From positions 108,281 through 172,280 of the forward strand of contig BGZK01001310.1 of NCBI GenBank assembly GCA_005406025.1: a stretch of 64,000 nt of DNA, written 5' to 3'. The notes beneath the pieces are model-generated. The model searched no databases and was not told where the DNA came from. It saw only the letters and a program-made list of their open reading frames with translations. Made by a program: the position numbers and the translations under genes. Origin of the DNA: Eumeta japonica (lineage: Eukaryota > Arthropoda > Insecta > Lepidoptera > Psychidae). Below, piece after piece: positions 49,700 to 62,539 of this stretch (positions are counted from its first letter, which is position 1; every line of letters begins with the position of its first letter).

Positions 49700-51630
49700 A
49701 TTATATACGGCCGCTCTTGAATTCTATAAATATTAATGTTAATAAGAATACCTTTTCCGGGCGTTGGCAGTGCGCCAGCTGAGTTCGAGGGGTGCCTCTT
49801 TAATCGCGCGAGGATACTTTGATTCATCCGTCCTTTAGTATAATTGATAACTCGAAGTTTTAAATTTGTTTTTGTATCAGTTTCTGAGAACTATCTGACA
49901 GCTAAATTCCAAATAAATAACTAACATCTATGGATATATAATATTAAATCCAAGGCCATTATTATATAATATTTGTGTTTGTATAAACTCCTTGTCTCGC
50001 CCGTATGTGCTTTGACAACAGACTCAATTTAAAAAACTTGATAGTCGTTCTCTTCATTTACCAGTTTGGCCATGACTGTTGCTATCAGTTTATATCATTC
50101 ACGATTCCCTAGTTAATGTGATTTTATAAAACATGTTTGCTTTGTCATCTCGATGTTATTACACCGGAACAAATTATTTATTTTTTTAAGATACTAATTT
50201 AAAAAATAATAAAAAAATATATCAAAAAAAGGAAAAGGGACTGGAATTTTGAAAATAATGCATTTTCTATGTGGTTCACAAGAGGATTTCAAAACCCCTT
50301 CAAAACCATACACATTATTTTAGTGTTAAGATTATGTTGATTATATTGATATGATAATACCAGGTAATATGATATAATTATATCAGTATAATTAACATGT
50401 TAATATGAGGTAAGTAAAGGCAATTTGTGGCTCAACATCTAACTTTTCAGGTAAAGTTATTGATACATTAATTTAAATAAAGTGATGGCACTAGTAAACT
50501 AGACTTGACTCTATTAAGAGTATGACGTAGTAAAATTCATATGTGGTTTTAATATATGTGTCGCATACATGTATAATGTCAAAGTAGGTGGTAGTTTTTC
50601 TATGTTATAGCTATTGCATGAAATAATATCTAAGTTCTTTTGTACTAGCCAAATTAATACCTAAAATATAAACATATTTATTGTATAAGTTACGTTTTTA
50701 TCATATGCATAGATGTATAGTTTATATGGGCTTTAAAGATGTCATGCAGGCAACCGCAAGAAAAAATGCATCAATTAAATATTTATCTTGTCTTGGAAAA
50801 TGAATAAATAAGCAAATTAAAATGTAAAGGCATTAGGAAAGACGAGAATAAAATGAAAAAATAATGAAATTAACACAAACTGCTTTATATTCCATTTTTA
50901 AACTAATCTTTATTTTGATAATTTATGCGAATATTATAAACCTCTTACATTCTGTTTTTGGTTATTAAGAAAATAAATTACAGTAATATTTCAAAACAAC
51001 CCTATACAAGAAAAATTTTTCTAGTTTTCAAAACTTTTTTCCAGTTCACATTAGACACCTCTTCAATCACCTCTTAAATGAAGCCAGTGCATCTTTGACT
51101 GTCTTTAAGCAATTATTTAGTAAAGTTACTTTAAAAGAAGAAAAATATATCTGTGGTGGCATAATGTGTATAAATAAATTAAAATCTACCGAGTTTTCGA
51201 TGTTAGTTTTTGAGGATATGGTTAAATTGATTACAAAGTTCCCTTCACAATCAATTTAGTCACATTCACTTCCCTTACGGGAATTAGAATTTAATATATT
51301 CATAAATAGGTTTTCAGATTTTTTTTTTGATTCAGACGTTTCGTTTAAAATATTCTAGTTAAAGACAAGTGATATTGTTTACTGTGTCCGTATTAAAGAG
51401 TTTATATCTTTTATGGAACTTAGAGAACCAAATTTGATATCAGCGTCAATTGTGTTTTGGTAACTAATTGCGATCGACTTAAAAGATAACGCGGTATTGA
51501 TAACGCTCAATAGTATTTAACAGATGCGCGTTTTTCGGTATTATAGGCAATGTTTTGAACGAGTGTCATAATCGTAACAAAAATTTAAAAGACTTGAAGT
51601 TTGTGAACCTATTCGTTTATATAAACTATT
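49700..51630. other. Intergenic AT-rich sequence
   Basis: Nothing recognised. Confidence 0.5.
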
Positions 51631-51899
51631 CTTTTTATTAGATGGATTTTTCAGAAGAGTCTGTCGTAGATGAGGATTGGATAGGGCGGGCCATCGGTGG
51701 GCCACCAACCAAAGCAATGCTAAAATCGATGTTTCTTAGTCTCGTATACCCTGTCTGAAATATCTGTGCACGTTCTTGACAGAAGCCGGTGTTTAGACGC
51801 TTATTGCTCACAGTAGTAAAAACTTCTGGCGAACGTTTGGAAAAAATACCATTCTGCATTGATATTTCTTTAAACTTGTGAGGGTACTGACATCAAATA

Positions 51900-52400
51900 A
51901 CGTATCAAAGAAAAAACTTGTTACTAAAATTTCGCCTGCACTAGTCGCCTCTTCACTTTGGTAGGTGAAATGAACTTGTATTGAACTTTGATATCACATA
52001 AACACACCATTCATTTTCATATCACCGCATCATTCATTTCAAACGTGTTTTTTGAGTCTGCCTTAAACTGCGCACCCAATAAGACGCCTGATCCGATTTT
52101 TCAGTGCATGTTGAATCTCTTCCTATATAATTTGCCTGTTCTCTTGAATTTCATTTTTTATTGACGGCACGTTTTCTTCCGTAACAGCCTCCAAACTGCG
52201 GTCGCTTTTTTGCCGAAGTCACTCGGCCGCGCTCGAATTCGTTTAACCGGCGGTAAACAGTCGCATTAAAAAGGCTTTTGTTTTTAAATGCTATTCGAAG
52301 TGTTTCAAATGATTTTAGTCGACATCTACAACCACACAAAAATATAGCGCGAAAATGTTTTCGGGTAAATACACTTCAGAGTGAAACACAATGATTGAAT
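51900..52400 (-). mobile_element. mariner-family transposase N-terminal fragment (lineage D)
   Basis: The minus strand reads SLFNATVYRRLNEFERGRVT, the second part of the mariner helix-turn-helix region (consensus VYRWFNEFKRGR), then a frame-broken IQEEIQHALKN stretch. The region towards 51640 contains an ORF I cannot place. Confidence 0.6.
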
Positions 52401-52889
52401 TTTGCTCGTGAAAAACGTTGAAGGAGTTTTAAATTAGGAGCGTCTATAGGTTCCAATAAATTATTGAATTTTAGAACTCATAAAAATCAGCTAGCGTCAC
52501 TTTGTTAAAAAAGGTTTTCGCAAAATATTTTATGTAGCCCAGCAGATAAGTTTCAAATTGAGTCTGTATTCTAGATTGGAAGAGTGCCAAAGTAGGATCA
52601 CAAATTTAATATAGAAACGGTTCAAACGCAGCTTTTTTGAGTTGTTTAATCTTTGAGAGAGTGCAATAGACTTCTTCGAACAATAGCTGCATGCTGAGAT
52701 CCCAGGATTTGGTAGGAGACCAATATGTTTTACAATAATATATTTAAATATATGATTAGAATTAGTTTAGAAATTGTTGATTTGCCTTTTCTCTCGGGAA
52801 AAGGTCTATTTACCAGTTTGTCATGGACTAGCTTTTTGTGCGTAACTCCACTTCTGTGGGCATATAATAATTTTTTTCATCTTTTATAT

Positions 52890-53035
52890 CAATAGATCTT
52901 GCTGTTGTTTGGGACGATGGTACTGCTTTGATTCCGTTTCCAAACACGATCTTGATTCTGATTCCGGTCTTACACTCGTTTTCGATAGCAGTCCTGTGGT
53001 CGATTTTTGTGTCGGTCTCACTTTTCAATTACGTT
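52890..53035 (-). repeat. Degenerate purine-rich repeat, locus 2 (inverted)
   Basis: On the minus strand: GTGAGACCGACAC, CTATCGAAAACGAGTG, AAGACCGGAATCAGAATCAAG and GGAAACGGAATC, the same motif set as loci 1 and 3. Confidence 0.55.
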
Positions 53036-53269
53036 TGCGCTACTGATCAAAGTTCCGATTTGGATGAAGTCTGGGGAAAATATTAGTGTCAAAACAAAAT
53101 ATGAGGTACAATTACTCGGGAATCAGTGAAGCTTATACGCGAATGAAACTGGGGCCAAATGTTAATTGCCTAGTTTATTATTTATTAGTATAACCCTATC
53201 AGTGTAGGAATTAGTAGAATTAGTTCAGTATGATATCGGAATCAAAGACTAGAATTGCATTTATCAGAT

Positions 53270-53560
53270 TTTTTTGACCTCAATTCTACCATTTTTAAAC
53301 TTTATGTCTGTTTGTCTGTATGTCCTTTTTTAACTCAAGAACGGCTTGACCTCTCGTTTTAGAAATTGGTATATAGTATGAGCAAATGACATAACTAGAT
53401 AGAACTATAAATAACTCCTTTCCTGTCTATACGTCCTTTTACAACTTTAAAAAGTTAACCAATCGTAATGAAAATTGGTATACGGTATGAACATGTGATT
53501 AGATAAATGAGAGGCTATACTTGATTTCGATACACCGCATAGTAAACATTAAAAGATATA
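53270..53560 (+). mobile_element. RTE-like LINE tail fragments
   Basis: Two successive pieces with TCTGTTTGTCTGTATGTCC...AGAACGGCTTGACC...TTGGTATATAGTATGAGCA and TCTATACGTCCTTTTACAAC...AAAATTGGTATACGGTATGAACA. They look like a duplicated tail. Confidence 0.5.
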
Positions 53561-53602
53561 TTATTTTTGTATTTCCTAAAGAACCATATTTTTTTTATAT
53601 GG

Positions 53603-53688
53603 TTTTGTGTGTGTTTGTGTGTATATACGAATGCATGTGTGTGTGACCGTGTGCGTATGTTTATGTTTATGTGTGTCTGTGATTGTGA
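53603..53688. repeat. GT-rich microsatellite
   Basis: Interrupted TGTG/TATG run of about 85 bp. Confidence 0.85.
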
Positions 53689-54274
53689 GTCATAATTTTA
53701 TCCTGATTCTGAATATCTATGATTAATAGTTTATATGAATTTGTCCTTTAATCTGTAATTATTTATTTTAGAACAAAAGAAGTATTTGGTTGTCATTACT
53801 TTATAGTGAAATTGTAAAAAAGTAAAGTTTGTAAAGTTGTAAATGTGGATGTAGGGTGTAATCTCCGGAACTATTGATCCGTTTCCCCAAATTCTATCAT
53901 TAACAGGAAGCTATTATTCTGATTACCGAGTGCTTAAAGGCTATTTTAAATTCTAATAAAGATGTGTTTTTCGTAACCAATCACAATAACATTAAGTGAA
54001 GATAGAAAAAAAAAACTACACGTTTGGTTGATTTATCGGTGTTCGCTGCCTAAACGGTATAAAATAACGAAATAAAATGTAAACCGAAGATATTAGCCTT
54101 TAATAACTTTACAAATAAAACTACGACACCGTACAATCTATGTATAAGATTTCACCCACAGATACAATTTTCATGTCGAAATTGAAAGAAATTTGCCAAA
54201 TAAAATTTGGATATGGTTTTCGAGTGCATTCTTTCAAGTCTTAATTAAAAAAAAATAATAATTCAATCACTATG

Positions 54275-54500
54275 GAGTGGCGGCTGCTCGATGGTTAAGG
54301 CTCGGTTTCGAATCAGAAGGTGTCGTGTTCGATTCCGACCACAGTTAAAGTCACCAATGAGTGCTTAACTTAGGTCAACGTAAATCACGCGCTCCGTGCT
54401 CCGAAGAGGATTGTAAGCTGTCATCACATCGGTGACGATAGCGTTTAACAGTCCAGCTTAAATAAAAAGACCGTGGGAGGGCGCGGTTTAACAGAGGGGC
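54275..54500 (+). mobile_element. Possible second tRNA-derived SINE
   Basis: CTCGATGGTTAAGGCTC (A-box-like, 54288-54304) and TGTTCGATTCC (B-box, 54325-54335) precede a GC-richer body (ACGCGCTCCGTGCTCCGAAGAGG...CGTGGGAGGGCGCGG). The head does not fold as a full tRNA. Family not recognised. Confidence 0.5.
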
Positions 54501-54625
54501 AAATAAAACCCGACACGACAATCAGTATCGTAATTTCATAGATAAGGGGTTTGATTTTTGCAGTGTACTGATTGGTAGAGTAGTTTATAACATAATGTAA
54601 AACAAATGAAAACATGATTTATATT

Positions 54626-56033
54626 AGGTCGGGGAAAAAGGTTTTTCGTATTTAATAAGTGAAAAGTTGGTGAAAAACCTTTACGATTGTGCTGTTTGTA
54701 TCTTGTTTGTATTAATGATATTTTAAGAAAACAAAAAAAAAAAAAATAGTATATACTATTGTTTCTGCAGCATTAACATCGCCGAAATAGCTCAGTTGGG
54801 AGAGCGTTAGACTGAAGATCTAAAGGTCCCCGGTTCAATCCCGGGTTTCGGCAATATAATTTCTTTTGATTTTTTTTCTCAATTCTCTTCCAATTGTTCC
54901 AGAAATTAAAGCGCTCAACATACAAACAAACCGAATCGACTACATGTAATTTGTATAAATTACGCAAAATACATATAACTAAAAATGTTTTTAATTATAT
55001 ATATTAAAAACATCAGAAGTGAAACCTTCAGAAAATTAAACTGCGAGAAAATGACACGAAACAGTATAAGGACTAGATTGATTATAGAGTATATTTATTA
55101 TAATATTGGTACCAAATGCAAAAATTATTTTACATTTAATTATTCAAGTTCAATGTTTTCAATTTGAACAGATACAATACGTAGGTGCACATAAGCACAC
55201 ATACCTCTTTCTCTCGCATTCTATCTCATGTCATATTTTATCTCATTCTCCCGCAGACATTCTATTTCATCTCATTTTCTCGCACGCTAGATCCTATAGA
55301 TGTATATGGTTGTCTCTGCTTTTTCGTTTCATCGAGTTTCAAATCACAACGGTGCTAAAAAAGTTTTCACTTCAAAAGTAAAAACGGTGTCCCGCTATTA
55401 TTCCGCTATCCCGCGTTCGAAATTTGAAAAAAGCTGGAAATAAAAAAAAAAGCTCGATACTTATCATTGAAAGAAATTTAACGATTCGTGCACTCATTTG
55501 CGATTATCTATTGAAACGTATTGAAACTGAACCGTTTTTAAAAAGATTGATTAATGGTGATGAAAAACGTATTAGTTACAATAAAAACGTCCGAAAAAGG
55601 TCATGGTCCAAAGGCAAGTAAATTCCACAGACTATAGCGCAAACCGGATTAACTCGTAATAACCATGAGATGCCAGTGGGATGAAAATCTTATTCATTAT
55701 GAGCCAAGATGTAGACCATCGGGATCACCATCAATTTCACTCTTTACTGCCAACACATCTCCGAGGAAGAATTTGGTTGGGAAATGTTAATGTATCCACC
55801 ATGTAGAAGGATCATTGATAACTAATTTTCTTTTGTCGCAATTTTTTGATTAGAAGTCCCAAAATTTCTACAGCAATAGGATTATGTCACTATCTACAAA
55901 ATGGTGACAAGTTGTTGAAAAAAATGGCATATATGTATATAAATAATTATAATGTAATTAAATGTAAATAAAACATGATGAAAAGTTATCTTGAGTTTGT
56001 GTACAAAGTACGAAAAAATTTTTTCCCCGACCT
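54626..56033 (+). mobile_element. mariner element (lineage A) interrupted by a tRNA-containing insert
   Basis: Ends TAGGTCGGGGAAAAAGGTTTTTCGTA (54625-54650) and TACGAAAAAATTTTTTCCCCGACCT (to 56032) are clear terminal repeats. 54626-54738 matches the 5' UTR of the copies at 36378 and 47971. Mariner sequence resumes about 55365 (AAAACGGTGTCCCGC), then skips the N-terminal half to RNLTIRALICDYLLKRIETE, PFLKRLINGDEKRISYN and RKRSWSK, and runs to the 3' end with IMSL-TKW-like residues lost. The 54739-55364 segment is foreign to the family. Confidence 0.85.
54781..54853 (+). tRNA. tRNA-Phe (GAA)
   Basis: A complete 73-nt cloverleaf: acceptor GCCGAAA/TTTCGGC, D stem GCTC/GAGC, anticodon stem TTAGA/TCTAA with loop CTGAAGA (anticodon GAA), T stem CCCGG/CCGGG, discriminator A. 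All stems pair without mismatch. Pol III terminators follow (TTTT at 54864-54867, T8 at 54870-54877). AT-rich upstream DNA includes the palindrome AATAGTATATACTATT. No intron. It looks functional, unlike the two SINE heads. It lies inside a mariner carcass. Confidence 0.96.
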
Positions 56034-56499
56034 TGTAATTAGAACGAGTCATCGATTAATGTATTGCGATATTTTCGAAGTTATAGCCCGATCGAAATTA
56101 AATTTGATTAGATGGTAGTTTGTGTAATGCAGACCAATTAAGAAATATTTTTTTTAAATTCACTTCGCATGGTAGTAAAAGGGGGTTCTCTTTTATATGA
56201 AAATTTTTAAGGAGCGAGGATCAATACATTTGGTATAAATAATATAAATTAATATTGTTTCTTAAAAATGGCGCAGCGCGTCTTTTGCAATTAGATGAGG
56301 GGTGGAGTAAGGTTGAATAATGTATAAAAATGAGTGTATATTTTGTTCGTCTTTTTTACGCGCCTAAAGCACTCGTTCAATTGATATAAAATTGAAGATA
56401 TGTTGTGCTCACAAACGGCAAGGTCTCTGAAAAGAAAGAAACTAGGAACTGTCCCTGATGTAGTAAAAATGATGTTCTATGTATTCATACTATTGAACG

Positions 56500-56700
56500 A
56501 AATTACTGAATCGAGGAATACCGAGATCAGAATTAAGAGCGGGACAGGAGTCTTAATCTACTTATATCGAGACCGGGTAAGTAATCAAAAGCGGGATGGG
56601 GGTCGGAATCGAGAGTGAGACAAATTGGCATCGAGAGCCGGACCGGATTTGGAACCGACAACGAGCGAGCGATCGAAAACTACGACCAATATCGTAATCG
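56500..56700 (+). repeat. Degenerate purine-rich repeat, locus 3
   Basis: GAATCGAGGAATACCGAGATC, AAGAGCGGGACAGG, GAGACCGGG, GGGGGTCGGAATCGAGAGTGAGAC, CATCGAGAGCCGGACCGGATTTGGAACCGACAACGAGCGAGCGATCG. Same vocabulary as loci 1 and 2. Confidence 0.65.
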
Positions 56701-56779
56701 GTCAATATATAATACGAGGGAATTCACTCTACGTCCCCGCGGGCCGAGCCGCGGACCGAAGCTAGTCAATATAAATAAT

Positions 56780-58600
56780 AGAACAGTACATATACCTATG
56801 GTACGCACTATAATCTGTATTTGTATTAATTTGTCTTTAGACCATGCTGACAGAAGGCATCCTCTTTCTTCGGAGACAAAAAAATGGTAGTATATGGCAG
56901 GGTAGCTTTAATAATATCATGAGTAATGAGCTTCCTTTTGTTTACGTTTATGTAAGTAATTGTAATAAGTTGAGGAAAACATGACTCTGGTAATGGTACT
57001 AATGAAAAAATCATATACGAAATTGATACTTTGTCTCTTAGTATATTTTCGCCTTTCAACCAAGAATATAATATAATGCGAGCTATATTATTTTATATTT
57101 GCATATGTGTGTCTCTAATAAAGACTATCTAAAACGTTTATGCGGCCCTACATTAGTTGGGTAGTTTAGATTGATGCTAGTGTGACGCTACGATTACTAG
57201 TGATCAGTTGTGTGATTGAGTTATGATGATCAGTTGTATGAATACATTGTTTGTTACTATTATATATAACCATGGATACAACGGTGGTCATATTATGGAA
57301 TAAAAATGTATTAAGAATTTCTGTTTAAAACTTATTAGTTTTAAACAAAAATACATTTTTATTAATGTTTAATGGCTCATGAAAATTTACGTGAAAAAGG
57401 ATTAGCGGAGCGATAAATCTACGATGTATAAAGCTTGGGTTAAGTTGATTGGTGTCGTAGTTGCATTTTAATTGTTTAAATCTAGATGAGATGGTCGGGT
57501 AATGGTACGAAAAATAATAACTTTGCTTCAGAAATTCGTTATAATACGTAACAAAATACGTCCAATTTTTATTATAATTAATTTTGTATCGATAGAGCTT
57601 TTTTCAAATCAACATTTATTAATATTTGATAATTGTTAGAAAATGACAATTGAATTTCGGGATATGTTTTGGATTTTCATTTCTCTAACAATAATGGAAA
57701 AGATTTAATGCAATTTGTTATAAAAATAGCAATTCGCTGATAAATGTATAATATAGATATGGATGGTGAAACATTAATAATAATACCAACCTTTTTCCTG
57801 GAGGTTAATATTTGCTGAAAATGAAAAACGTTTTTCATTTGTTTTATTTGTTTGCATAAACCGTACGTCTTGTGATGGTACAAAGATTTCGCGTATATTT
57901 GAACACAACGGCTAATTTAAGTCTTAAATATGCAAGGTGCTATTGTTTTAAATATTTTTAAGATGAACACGGTCGGCATCTGTCACAAGACAATATGCAT
58001 TCGCGCAGAAGCTCGTGTTCATAACCTAGCCGCCACATTTGGGCCCCTTCATTATCGTAACCAGGTAACGCGGTGTCAAACTCTTTTCTCGTCCACCGGG
58101 TCACACTATTGTCTCAGATAACTGATTTTGCTTAATAATGCACCATTCAGAACTGATTAAATCCAGTATCATCAAATAGAAATATGAAGTTAATTAATAT
58201 ATGAGGACCTACATACGAACAACCTTTGCATATAGTATTTCAATGCTATGCTAAATCCAACGTGACGGTCATGACGAACTAAAATAGAAACATCAACGTC
58301 AAGGAATATTCTTTTAGTAAATGTTCACTATTTGGCACATAAAAATTGGATAGAAGTCAAATGTGACGTATGATTTAGACTACAAATAAGTACGGTTTTC
58401 TAACGTTTTTCACCATGGACTGAGTATTTTGTAAACGTGAACAAAAAATGATTGCGCGCACAAGAAATTAAGAAGGGCTTTAATGCCAATTATTACCAAT
58501 GCCACGCAATTATGGTCAAAGTCATATACACAATATTATAAGCATGAATCTACTCGAAACTTGTTTAAAAATTTTACTAAGTTTTTTAAGGATTCTTAAG
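56780..58600. other. Intergenic AT-rich sequence
   Basis: Nothing recognised beyond a weak hairpin near 57300-57360. Confidence 0.5.
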
Positions 58601-58619
58601 AAATTAAATTTTCTAACCA

Positions 58620-59220
58620 CATTTGAAAAGTTGTATCAGAAAATATTTTTTGGTGAATGGTACTAGGGTCACTCCAAAATTATCGAAACGCAGGAAAACT
58701 ACGAAAGCAAGACAAATCCGATTTACATATGTTCAAGATAGTCTCCTTGAGTGTCAGTATACTTTTGTATACAAATTTTTCACAAATGGAAAGCGTCTTG
58801 CAAGTCGTTTACGAAAATAGAGTCAAAATATTATTGAATAGCGGAGTCTATGTCGTTTTCTTATGTAAAACGGCGGACACGCATTTTTTTTTTTGTATTA
58901 AAAACAACGAAAGTCGAACATTGCTAGATCCGGTGAGTAAGGCGGATGGTCTAAGACTACATTTTTGATGTTGTGTAAGATCATGTGGAATCCGACAACA
59001 AACAACCTTTTTTATTTTTAATTCGTCATGCACGGTCTTATGCATTGCTGCTGATCCAACCCCAAGGGTATTATAAACATGTGGTAGATGCATCGATTGT
59101 CATCTTTTATCATTTTACGAACACGGGCGACATCATTTGGAGTGGCTGTTGAAACGGGCCCCTTGAAGTGATGTTCTTCCTCTTGAAGCGAGTTGCTTCC
59201 ATAACGAAATAGGCTAGTTG
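58620..59220 (-). mobile_element. mariner-like element remnant (lineage C)
   Basis: The minus strand reads, across frames, NDVARVRKMIKDDNRCIYH, then HKTVHDELKIKKVVC, RIPHDLTQHQK, and after a deletion LDHPPYSPDLAMFDF, the mariner HPPYSPDLAP motif, then a degraded C-terminus. The catalytic centre between HTQHQK and DHPPYSPD is missing. Confidence 0.8.
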
Positions 59221-59234
59221 ACAAAATTTTAAAA

Positions 59235-60060
59235 CTAGTTATTTATACACCTAGACACTTATTTTATCCAAAAAAATATATTTTAAGGAAAAACTAATAT
59301 TTACAATTAGTATTTTGCATTTAAAAATCAATTTAATTTTCCGTCAAAAACGCTCAAGACTGTCATGGCGTCTTGAATGACGTCACGGCTCGCCAAACAA
59401 AACTGTTTGTTTACTAAGATTGAAGTGTTTTAAAATAAAATGGATTTGCCGTCTTATAACTATTACAAGTGCTGTGTAGTGCCTCAGTGTGAAAGTACAA
59501 GCATAAAACGCCCAAAAATTATTTATATATGTTCCAAGAAATCAACAAATACGGAAAAAGTGGCTAACACTGTAGTGGAAGAATGATAGTAAAGGTCTAC
59601 AAACAATACATACAAAATCAATAATCGGTAATAAACATAAATATTTATATTTAAACTTATAATAAATATATTATACTTACATTGAAGCTTTAACAGGAAT
59701 CTGATGAACAAAAGTCTCTATTTGATGCGAAAAATGTACCAAGCATAACGGCGTCAACTCTCAAGTTATTGCTATTTGCTTTGCTAAATCCTGATTCCAT
59801 GATGATATCTGTTTGTCTTTCACTATATGACTAAGAATAACTGTATTTACGTGTTAAAAAGGGATAACAACGAGAAATTATAATGAAATGGCAGGAGGCT
59901 ATCTTTGTTGTATGAATGAAAACGTCAACGACAGTAGATGTTTGTAGAGCCGTGACGTCACACTTTCTGATTGGTGTTTACTGTCACGTGACTTAATGCC
60001 TATTTTTTAAGATTTATTTTCTAAAATATAAATAATCTTTAATTTTATGATAATTAGATT
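59235..60060 (+). mobile_element. Non-autonomous DNA transposon with a THAP-domain fragment
   Basis: An ATG at 59440 opens MDLPSYNYYKCCVVPQCEST, the start of a THAP zinc finger (CxVPxC-type first ligand pair). After one frameshift KLFIYVPRNQQIRKKWLTL follows, the THAP tryptophan region, then stops; the second C..H ligand pair is absent. A 14-bp perfect subterminal inverted repeat, TGACGTCACGGCTC at 59378-59391 and 59947-59960, brackets the coding scrap. AT-rich termini (AAGGAAAAACTAATATT and inverted TAGGAAAAATCTAATTAT) are similar. P- or Kolobok-type elements carry THAP domains; which one applies is not settled. Confidence 0.6.
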
Positions 60061-61080
60061 TTTCCTAATCTAAATGTCTTGATCTATAATTAGAAACTAT
60101 AATCCATCCGATTTGTTCTTAGTGGAAACAAGCCAATTCTCTAAACCATCCAAATACAGTGGCTCGACGTAGCGCTTCATTATTAAATGCTGGCTGTGAC
60201 CGCTGCATACATTGCTCTTCGGATTGACTAACCTTAAAATCATATTACACCATAGCTCGCCAGTGCTCACGTTCTAAATACATCACTTGTGACACCTACG
60301 CTTAAAGTCGCAGGAATCGACTACTACGCGCGGTTTTGGAGTGAAGCGAATTTGCACGCATGTGCGATCGTAACCGCGGGAAAACCGGCATTTGACAATA
60401 TGTCAATAATTCCAGAAAGGCTCTCGTATAAAATGAGTACCTATTAAATATACTGTATTTTTAAATAACTGTTAGATTTATTTAAGTATATTTCATTTTC
60501 GATTCCACACAAGAAATTTAAACCATTATAAATTTATAGTTTTACAATCAGTCTGACCAACTCTTACCATTTGGCTGGCCTACAAATTTTGATATTATGA
60601 TATCTGACTATTGACATCGACGGCTGCAAAGGAAGAGTAAAATAAAAGAAAAATGAAATTCGACAACGACAAAAAAAGAAACAAGCTCTAACTACTTTTT
60701 CAAAGCTCATAAATATTTAATTGTGAAACTATGGAAAATTATCAATAAATTTGGAAAGATCAATTTTGATTCTATGCAGGAAATTCTAAGTCATTAAACC
60801 TGAATACCATCCGCCACTTGACAATTTACTATCCATTAGTTTTCAATGAAAACTAGTTCTATTTTACTTTAAATAAACTTAGTTTATTTCCTTTCATATT
60901 CAAATTTTTCGTCATACTAATCGCATAAATTTTCGTATACCAGCCGTTAGGAACATTATACAGTGCTCATAAAATAACATTGAATAATTAAGAACTAATT
61001 ATTAAAGATTATTCATTAATTCAATTCACGCAAGCGTATGGTAAGTATGAAAATGCTCCTCTTGACATATCAACGGGTTT
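60061..61080. other. Intergenic sequence
   Basis: 60090-60420 is GC-richer and not repetitive to my eye, but no gene or element is recognised. Confidence 0.4.
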
Positions 61081-61084
61081 TAAA

Positions 61085-61240
61085 GTTTTTAATCTAGAGG
61101 GATCGGCACTTCGCAGCCGTTGGAAAACCTGCACGGCGGGCGTTATTTAGCCGCGGCCCGGAAGGGCTGACATAAATCCCTGAGGCCATAAAGATTACAG
61201 ATCCGCGGAGTTGGAGGAGTTAGTCCGTACAGTTAACTAA
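61085..61240. promoter_or_regulatory. GC-rich island, candidate regulatory element
   Basis: CACGGCGGGCGTTATTTAGCCGCGGCCCGGAAGG then GAGGCCATAAAGATTACAGATCCGCGG. CCATAAA and GATTA cores resemble homeodomain sites. Compositionally sharp against AT-rich flanks. Confidence 0.4.
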
Positions 61241-62530
61241 TTTAATGTGTTTTGGGTCACAACTTTTCTTCATTCCGATTTATCATATACCGTTAAATGG
61301 GATGTCTTTGATGGGTTTTGTTGTTGGGCTTTTATACGATGTGCTCTCGATTTTAGCCTTTTAGAATATTTCATGAGTTTTGTTATGTAATAATAAGTGT
61401 TTTACCGGCAGTTGGTTGGACAGTCGAAGTGAATCGACTGATTCTATATTTATGGTTCTGCTTATTGGAGAATCCGCTTGCCACGTTGAGTGTTGAATTG
61501 TGATTCAAATGCAATTATTTTACAGTTTGTTGCGATAAATTTAATAAAGTCTTGCCAATAAACTTTAGATATTTTTCCATGACATTAACAGGTGTAGATG
61601 TTGGAATATCCCTATTTTATTTTGACATTAGCTCGTTTAGGACGTGTAGGTACCTCAATGCGGCACTTCTTTTTTAGTGTTTGTTTTGAAGATTTTTTTT
61701 GCGCGAAAGATCGTACAATTAAAATCGATTTACAGAGTAAAAAAAGTGTATTGGGTTGAAATAAATTGTATATATTTATTTCCTTATTTACAGTTTTTTT
61801 ATGTATTGACGCTGAATTTAAATTTAAATACAGCCAACTTACAATTTAAATTAAAATTATTACCATTTCGTAGTGTTGCTGTCTGATTACGCTAACGCAA
61901 TAACGTCATAGAAGTCAAGTTATTGTGCACGCGATGTGGAGGTGATGTGCATCAAAGTGCTTATCGAGTCTCGTATGGACTATGCGACAAAACCACGCGT
62001 ACCTGGAATGTACAGCCCGTACGCGGTTTTATGTTACCACAGAAAAGTGGTACGGGTTGACAACGATGTCATGAAGATATGTTTTTTTATTCCGTGGTCA
62101 GTTTTGTTATATTTGCGTCATTTATTTAAATAATTAAAACGCCAAACACGGATTCAACTTAGCGTGTTTATATTACGCGAAGAAGTTTAGTAAAGCACCT
62201 CATCTGGCGATGTCTCCAAACCCAGTTTGTTTCTAATTTGACAGAAAGTTGATCGTTTAAGATGTTTGCATTTATGCACGAACGGAATTATGTCATGTAA
62301 AGCATGATATGAGAGAAGGCGTTTGAAATTGACTTGAATCCGCGTTGTCATGATTTATGTTGACATAATTGCACAGCTGTTTGTTTTATTGTCCGTTGTC
62401 CCACGATGATCAAGGCCGTGGTAGCAGTCATACGGGGGCAATATCAAAAAATTCTGGATTCTCTTTAATATGACCGCATATTTTCTTCGCGATATATTTA
62501 CTGTTTTTCGAAGTATATCTACTCACTATT
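61241..62530. other. Intergenic AT-rich sequence
   Basis: Nothing recognised. Confidence 0.5.
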
Positions 62531-62539
62531 CACATACTT

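Noticed and set aside
51638..51859. 73-codon minus-strand ORF near a mariner fragment
   Set aside because: I could not align it to mariner transposase or any other family from memory, so no product is claimed.
54288..54340. Possible tRNA gene next to the GT microsatellite
   Set aside because: B-box is good but the arms do not pair as a full tRNA, and a non-tRNA body follows; treated as a SINE head.
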